From the NCBI GenBank assembly GCA_022791875.1, contig JAAVZX010000035.1, positions 1 through 33,854 on the forward strand: a stretch of DNA of 33,854 bases, in the 5' to 3' direction. Positions 29,489-33,854 of the stretch are shown piece by piece (position 1 is the first letter of the stretch; every line of letters begins with the position of its first letter). The position numbers and the translations under genes are program-made. The stretch comes from Oscillibacter sp. Lineage in GTDB: Bacteria; Bacillota; Clostridia; Oscillospirales; Oscillospiraceae. The notes under the pieces were generated by a model that ran no database searches, was not told where the DNA came from, and saw only the letters and a program-made list of their open reading frames with translations.

Positions 29489-31438
29489 TTGGAGATCAAG
29501 GATTTTCAAACCATTCTCGACGCCATGCCCGACGCCGGCGTCTACGTCATCCAGGAAACCGACCGCGCCCTTCTCTACGTCAACAAGCACGCCCGGGACG
29601 TCTCCCCCCAGGCGTCCCCCGGCATCCCCTGCCACCAGGTCTGGTCCGGCTCCTGCGACTGCTGCCCCCTCACCGCCATCGGGAGCCGCCCTCAGAACCG
29701 CACCGTCAGCTACAACGCCGCCTACGGCGGCATCGTCGACCTCACAGCCTCCCGTATCACCTGGGACGGCGGCATCCCCGCTTTCGTCGTCACCGTCATC
29801 CCCCGCCGGGAGAGCACCGGCTATGCCTACCGCAAAATCCTCTACGCCGACCTCAGCCGCGACCGCTGCAAGGTCCTCAAATCCGACCCTGAGGGCTGGC
29901 AGCCCGGACGCGGCTCCCTCTCCCGGCAGCTGGCCGCCTTCGCCGCCAGCGGCGCCATCCACCCCGAGGACGCCGGCCGCTTCACCGCCTTCACCAGCCT
30001 GGAGCACATGCGCACCCCGCCCCCGCCGGGTCAGGAGGCCCTCACCATCACCTACCGCCGCATGACCGGCGAGAAGTACCGCTGGAACCTGATGGAGCTC
30101 TTTCCCGACACCACCAACGGCGGCAAATCCGCCATCCTCTGCGTCAAGGACGTCCATGACGTTCTCCGGGAGGGTCTGGAGCGGGAAGGGCTTACCATCC
30201 GCGCCCAGGAGCTGATCCGCAGCCTCGGCGAGCCCAACGCCTATATCTACACCATCGACCTCCAGTCCGGCGCCGCCGACCCGATCCGCATTGACGGCCA
30301 GATGCAGGAGGGACGGGACCCCGAGCCCTGGGACGCCCTCATGTCCGCCCAAATCGAGCACCGGCTCCACGAGGCTTACCTGGACGAATTCCAGTGCCGC
30401 TTCTCTCTGGAGGGCCTGCGCCGCCTCCAGGACGAGGGACAGCAGAAAACGGAGCTCCTCTGCCAGTGGAGCAGCGGCGGGGACTACCGCTACATATCCG
30501 TCACCGCCTACCTCAACCGCGGCTCCGACGGCTCCAAGCATTACACGATCCTCGCCCTCCAGGATGTGGACGATCGGATGCGCCAGGAGCTGGCCCGCAG
30601 CAAGCGGGATATGCAGATGTCCACCATCCTCCGTACCCGCTTCAAGATCCTGAACACCGTGGATCTGGAATCCGGCGCCTGCGAGCGCATCGACCTCAGC
30701 AAGCCCTTCGGTCCCGAAAACACTCTCACCGGCGACTACAACGCCTTTATCCAAAACGCTCTGGGCCGCTTCGTCTGCCCCGAGGATGCGGACCATTACT
30801 GGTCCCTCCTCTCCCTCAGCCACCTGCGGGAAACCGCCGCCTCTATTACCGACGAATACTATGAGGAAGTCTGCCAGTACCGCCTCCGGGGGGAGCGGCC
30901 GTGCTGGATCGAGCTCCGCATCATCTACTCGCCCCGCCGCGGCCAGTCCATGGTCTACATCCTGGGCCAGGACATCACCCGTGAGAAAAAGCAGGAGCAG
31001 ACCAGCCTCCAGGCCCTGGAGGACCGCTCCCACATCATCAGCAGCCTCAGCAGCCTCTTCTTCTCCACCTACTACATGGACCTGGAACACGACACCTTCC
31101 GCGCCGTCACCCAGCTCCGCCGCATCTCCGATCTCCTGGGCGAGGAGGTCAACTGCACCTCCGCCCTCCAAATCTACGCCAATCACTTCATCCACCCCGA
31201 CGACCGGGCCGAATACCTGAAAGTCATGAATGTCGAAAACCTCCGCCAGGCCCTCCGCTGGTGGACCCCCTGCGTGGCCGTGGAATACCGGAAACTGCCG
31301 GACCCCCTCCTGGGCGAATCCGGCGAAACCTCCTGGGTCCGCGCCACCGCTATCCTTGCCCGTACCGGACCCGACGATATGCCTAAAACCGCCGTCTACG
31401 TCGCGCAGGATATCAGCGGGAGCCGGAGACGGGGGTGA
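29489..31438 (+). CDS. Large soluble PAS-like multi-domain sensor without a known output domain
   Basis: The 649-aa protein seems to consist of about five PAS-like units; repeated pieces such as FVVTVIPRRES, CVKDVHDV, ILALQDVDDRM, YILGQDITREKKQEQ and VYVAQDISGSRRR mark unit ends. Each resembles the last strand of a PAS domain leading to a signalling helix. The first unit has a Cys cluster CHQVWSGSCDCCP (C48, C56, C58, C59) that could bind metal or sense redox state. No kinase, GGDEF, EAL or helix-turn-helix was found and there is no membrane segment. I chose TTG 29489, because GGAGGAAG lies just upstream. A GGDEF response regulator follows 300 bases later. Confidence 0.75.
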   Translation: MEIKDFQTILDAMPDAGVYVIQETDRALLYVNKHARDVSPQASPGIPCHQVWSGSCDCCPLTAIGSRPQNRTVSYNAAYGGIVDLTASRITWDGGIPAFVVTVIPRRESTGYAYRKILYADLSRDRCKVLKSDPEGWQPGRGSLSRQLAAFAASGAIHPEDAGRFTAFTSLEHMRTPPPPGQEALTITYRRMTGEKYRWNLMELFPDTTNGGKSAILCVKDVHDVLREGLEREGLTIRAQELIRSLGEPNAYIYTIDLQSGAADPIRIDGQMQEGRDPEPWDALMSAQIEHRLHEAYLDEFQCRFSLEGLRRLQDEGQQKTELLCQWSSGGDYRYISVTAYLNRGSDGSKHYTILALQDVDDRMRQELARSKRDMQMSTILRTRFKILNTVDLESGACERIDLSKPFGPENTLTGDYNAFIQNALGRFVCPEDADHYWSLLSLSHLRETAASITDEYYEEVCQYRLRGERPCWIELRIIYSPRRGQSMVYILGQDITREKKQEQTSLQALEDRSHIISSLSSLFFSTYYMDLEHDTFRAVTQLRRISDLLGEEVNCTSALQIYANHFIHPDDRAEYLKVMNVENLRQALRWWTPCVAVEYRKLPDPLLGESGETSWVRATAILARTGPDDMPKTAVYVAQDISGSRRRG

Positions 31439-31440
31439 CG

Positions 31441-31530
31441 CCCCGCGGGGGACTGGGGGCCTCCGGCGTCCAGGGGCTTTGCCCCTGGACCCTAAACTTT
31501 ATCTGCGGGAAAACGTTGTTTCCCCGCGGG
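31441..31530 (+). repeat. Modular hairpin array H (CTAAACTTT tail)
   Basis: CCCCGCGGGG directly follows the stop codon. CCAGGGGC-TTT-GCCCCTGG (31470-31488) leads into ACCCTAAACTTTATC, the tail also seen in array C, and then an imperfect GCGGGAAAAC/GTTTCCCCGC hairpin (31505-31527). Confidence 0.8.
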
Positions 31531-31740
31531 AATTGTTGGGGGGGGCGTCTATGTTAACCGCCAGTCCTGATGGGGTGCTTTTACAACATGGCAAATCCTC
31601 CCCGCCACACATCCCCGTAGGGGCGGGCCTCTGCGCCCGCCCTTGGCAGGCACCACAATCCCCCGGCAGGCCCCCCAATCGGCACCCATTTCAGACCGTT
31701 TCATGGCTTAACTACTGCTTATTAAAGGAAAAGGGAAATT
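31531..31740. repeat. Intergenic stretch with a GGGCGGGC hairpin
   Basis: GGGCGGGC (31621-31628) pairs with GCCCGCCC (31635-31642) around six bases, preceded by CCCCGTAG. This unit looks like another dispersed intergenic repeat. I see no credible gene or consensus promoter in the rest; AAAGGA near 31727 is probably the ribosome site of the next gene. Confidence 0.5.
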
Positions 31741-32658
31741 ATGGATAAGATATTAGTGATTGACGACAGTGCCGTTCAGGGGGAGTTTCTCTGCTCCATC
31801 CTCCGGGACGACTACGACGTCACCACCTGCCAGACGGCCACCGACGGCCTGCGGCTGGCAAAGGAGGGGAACTTCTCCCTCATTCTCCTGGATGTCATCA
31901 TGCCCAACATGGACGGCTTCACCCTCATGCGGGAGCTGAAAAACACCGACCAGACCGCCCACATCCCCGTCATCCTTCTCACCAGCCTGGCCGACATCCA
32001 GTACGAGGAGCGGGGCCTCCTCCTGGGCGCCGTGGACTATGTGGCGAAGCCCTTCAGCCCCGTGATCATCAAGGCCCGTGTCAATACCCACATCCAGCTC
32101 TACCACTACCAGACCCAGTTCAGAAAACAGGCTATGATCGACGAGCTCACAGGCGTCGCCAACCGCCGCCGCTACGACGAGGAGAGCAGCGCCAAATGGC
32201 AGGAGGCGGTCCGCTTCGGACTCCCCTTCTCCATCTGCATGTTTGATATCGACAAGTTCAAGCTCTACAACGACACCTTCGGACACCCCGCCGGAGACAA
32301 GGTGATTTCCGCCGTGGCCAAAACGGCCGCCTCCCACTTCCGCCGCGCCACGGACCTCTTCGCCCGCTACGGCGGCGAGGAATTCGTCGCCATCTTCATG
32401 GGCAGCGACGGCCGCTCCGCCTACGAGTTCATGAAGACCATCCGCCAGGCGGTGGAGGACCTGCACATCCAGCACAACTCCCCCGTCAGCCCCTGGGTCA
32501 CCATCAGCATCGGCGGCGTCACCCTGATCCCCAAGGTCACGGACCGCTACGACACCTACCTGAAAATTGCCGACGCCATGCTCTACGACGCCAAGCGCAC
32601 AGGCCGCAACCGGGTCGTCTGGTCCAGCGAGAATCAGGAGCAGTGGAGCGAGAAATAA
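31741..32658 (+). CDS. Response regulator with GGDEF domain (diguanylate cyclase)
   Basis: The 305-aa protein has a receiver domain (1-118) with phospho-acceptor D51 in LILLDVIMP, acidic D8 and D9, and K103 in KPF. A GGDEF domain (about 130-300) carries an intact active site GGEEF at 211-215 and the product-inhibition site RATD at 202-205, five residues upstream, so it should make cyclic di-GMP and be feedback-inhibited. The sensor protein upstream may supply its signal, but no histidine kinase is encoded nearby. Confidence 0.95.
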   Translation: MDKILVIDDSAVQGEFLCSILRDDYDVTTCQTATDGLRLAKEGNFSLILLDVIMPNMDGFTLMRELKNTDQTAHIPVILLTSLADIQYEERGLLLGAVDYVAKPFSPVIIKARVNTHIQLYHYQTQFRKQAMIDELTGVANRRRYDEESSAKWQEAVRFGLPFSICMFDIDKFKLYNDTFGHPAGDKVISAVAKTAASHFRRATDLFARYGGEEFVAIFMGSDGRSAYEFMKTIRQAVEDLHIQHNSPVSPWVTISIGGVTLIPKVTDRYDTYLKIADAMLYDAKRTGRNRVVWSSENQEQWSEK

Positions 32659-32806
32659 CCCCCCTGTTTTCAGAGGGGTGTTCTCGGATTTCCCGAATTC
32701 GCCGTCAGGCACAGTCTTCTCTGAAGATCCGAAAAAACGCCGTTTCAGGCACTAAAATCCCATCAACTTCCAATAATATGGAAATGAACAGAGGACAAAA
32801 CGAGGT

Positions 32807-32848
32807 AAAAAGTGAGGAAAGTCCGTTTGGGACTTCCCTCGCTTTTTT
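32807..32848. terminator. Bidirectional terminator between convergent genes
   Basis: AAAAAGTGAGGAAAGTCC (32807-32824) pairs with the sequence at 32830-32847, GGACTTCCCTCGC plus T5, with one mismatch and one G-U pair; A and T runs lie on the two sides. It separates the GGDEF gene from the leftward LysR gene. Confidence 0.88.
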
Positions 32849-32899
32849 CGCATAATTTACCAAAATTTAGGGGGATTTCGCAGACTGTTCCCTCCTGCG

Positions 32900-33817
32900 T
32901 CACATCCCTATGTGGGGCTTGAGCGTGTTGCCGGATTGGAGGAAATTGGGATTATACCAGCGGAATGCCAGGTCGATCAGGCCCTTCGTATGGGGGCCGA
33001 TCCGGTGCCGGGAGGGCGTGACCATAAAGGCGTCCAGGGACGGCTCCTGCCGCATATGGGGGAGCTGGATCAGCGTCCCCTCCTCCAGATCCCGGGCTAC
33101 GAACATCTTCGGAAGCATCGCCACGCCCCGGTTGAAGTACAGCAGCTGCCGGATGGTATCCAGATCGCCGATGTTGGACAGGGCGGAGAAGCAGGCGTCA
33201 AATTCCAGCCCAACGGAGTCCATCATCTGCACGGCCACAGGCATTTTCATCGTGCCCAGGAGGGTGGGGCGGAAGGAAGCGCCCTGGTCCTGCAAGGTTT
33301 TCAGGTATGCCGGGGAGGTGACGAACACCAAGGGCAGGGTGCCCAGGTAGCGGGCGTACAGGTCCTCGGGGGAGAAGTTGAATTCACAGATGACCGCCAC
33401 GTCGCAGGTCCCGGCAATGAGCTTGGACACGGAGACGTCGGTGGTCATTTTCACGTACTCGATCTCCACGGTGGGAGCGGTTTCCAGGTAGCCCCGGAGG
33501 ATCTCGTGCATGAAGCACACGTCCCCGGACTCGCTGGCCCCCACCCGGAGGATGGTCTGCTTGATCTCCGAGAGGGCGGTGCAGGACTCGTCGTAGAGTT
33601 CGACGAATTTTTTTGCGTACTCCAGGAGGATTCTGCCCTTTGGGGTGAGCTCGATGCCGTGGGAGGTACGGTAGTAAAGTTTGGTATTATATTCCTTTTC
33701 CAGGGCTTCCAAATGGCCGAAAATAGTGGAATGGGAGTAATTGAGCGCCAGAGCTGTCTGGGCCATGTTCTTGTTCCGGGCTACTGTTACGAAGGAAATC
33801 AGCTGTTTAATGTGCAT
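32900..33817 (-). CDS. LysR-family transcriptional regulator
   Basis: The 305-aa regulator has the N-terminal winged helix (residues 1-60, MHIKQLISFVTVARNKNMAQ then ALNYSHSTIFGHLEALEKEY) and a substrate-binding domain from about residue 85 (TILRVGASES) that should sense a small molecule. ATG 33817 is preferred over the TTG at 33847 because it gives the standard LysR start and has AAAAGG upstream. LysR genes often lie opposite their target; the DNA beyond its start is cut by the window end, so the target is not visible. Confidence 0.92.
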   Translation of the reverse strand: MHIKQLISFVTVARNKNMAQTALALNYSHSTIFGHLEALEKEYNTKLYYRTSHGIELTPKGRILLEYAKKFVELYDESCTALSEIKQTILRVGASESGDVCFMHEILRGYLETAPTVEIEYVKMTTDVSVSKLIAGTCDVAVICEFNFSPEDLYARYLGTLPLVFVTSPAYLKTLQDQGASFRPTLLGTMKMPVAVQMMDSVGLEFDACFSALSNIGDLDTIRQLLYFNRGVAMLPKMFVARDLEEGTLIQLPHMRQEPSLDAFMVTPSRHRIGPHTKGLIDLAFRWYNPNFLQSGNTLKPHIGM

Positions 33818-33854
33818 ATAAACAAACCTTTTCAATTTAATTGACAATATGCTA

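Noticed and set aside
6109..31530. The repeated hairpin arrays as a CRISPR locus
   Set aside because: The units are palindromes joined by short linkers, scattered over many sites, with no regular repeat-spacer arrangement and no cas genes.
32658..32680. Hairpin directly after the GGDEF gene (ACCCC...GGGGT)
   Set aside because: The stem is short and mismatched and lacks a T run; the strong bidirectional terminator at 32807-32848 is the better candidate.

Overview
The window is a 33.9 kb piece of a GC-rich Firmicutes chromosome. Several things point to an anaerobic gut member of the Oscillospiraceae or a close relative: very GC-rich third codon positions combined with sigma-A-like promoters and strong AGGAGG ribosome sites, a Phe T-box leader, ireB, 2-oxoacid:ferredoxin chemistry (iorAB), several ferredoxin-type redox proteins, and short GC-rich hairpin arrays between genes. 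This assignment is an inference from gene content. No rRNA, tRNA or CRISPR array was seen.

Layout. The first ~1.5 kb is AT-richer and looks like accessory DNA: an unrecognised 245-aa protein, a truncated mobile-element-associated protein that ends at a palindrome, and a possible gene fragment. From 1.8 kb the sequence is core-like. It starts with an aldo/keto reductase carrying a ferredoxin domain plus a WapI-like small protein. A leftward operon follows (3-methyladenine glycosylase, HAD phosphatase, HpcH/HpaI aldolase, pentapeptide-repeat protein). Next come a DMT transporter, tagA-type glycosyltransferase plus thymidylate kinase, a Cys-rich miniprotein, mltG plus a U32 tRNA-hydroxylation-type protein, a lone serine recombinase, an NlpC/P60 hydrolase with an unknown small gene, and ireB.

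Between 14.3 and 20.2 kb lies a leftward operon headed by a T-box leader whose specifier reads UUC (Phe). It encodes a polysaccharide deacetylase, pheS, two tandem Imm51-type immunity proteins, and pheT. Rightward from 20.4 kb are iorA, iorB, a small possibly ubiquitin-like protein and an FrhB-type iron-sulfur flavoprotein. Then come a MoxR ATPase with its VWA partner, a Fur/Zur-family repressor with a near-perfect operator in front of a zinc-type ABC transporter (ATPase and permease but no binding protein), a phosphodiesterase, a 649-aa PAS-like sensor, a response regulator with a GGDEF domain, and a LysR regulator.

Two features stand out beyond the genes. First, at least eight intergenic sites carry arrays of short GC-rich hairpins assembled from a shared set of modules with one of two fixed tails (GCCAGATC or CTAAACTTT). 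Second, immunity-type genes without visible toxins sit inside or beside housekeeping transcription units, most strikingly the Imm51 pair between pheS and pheT.
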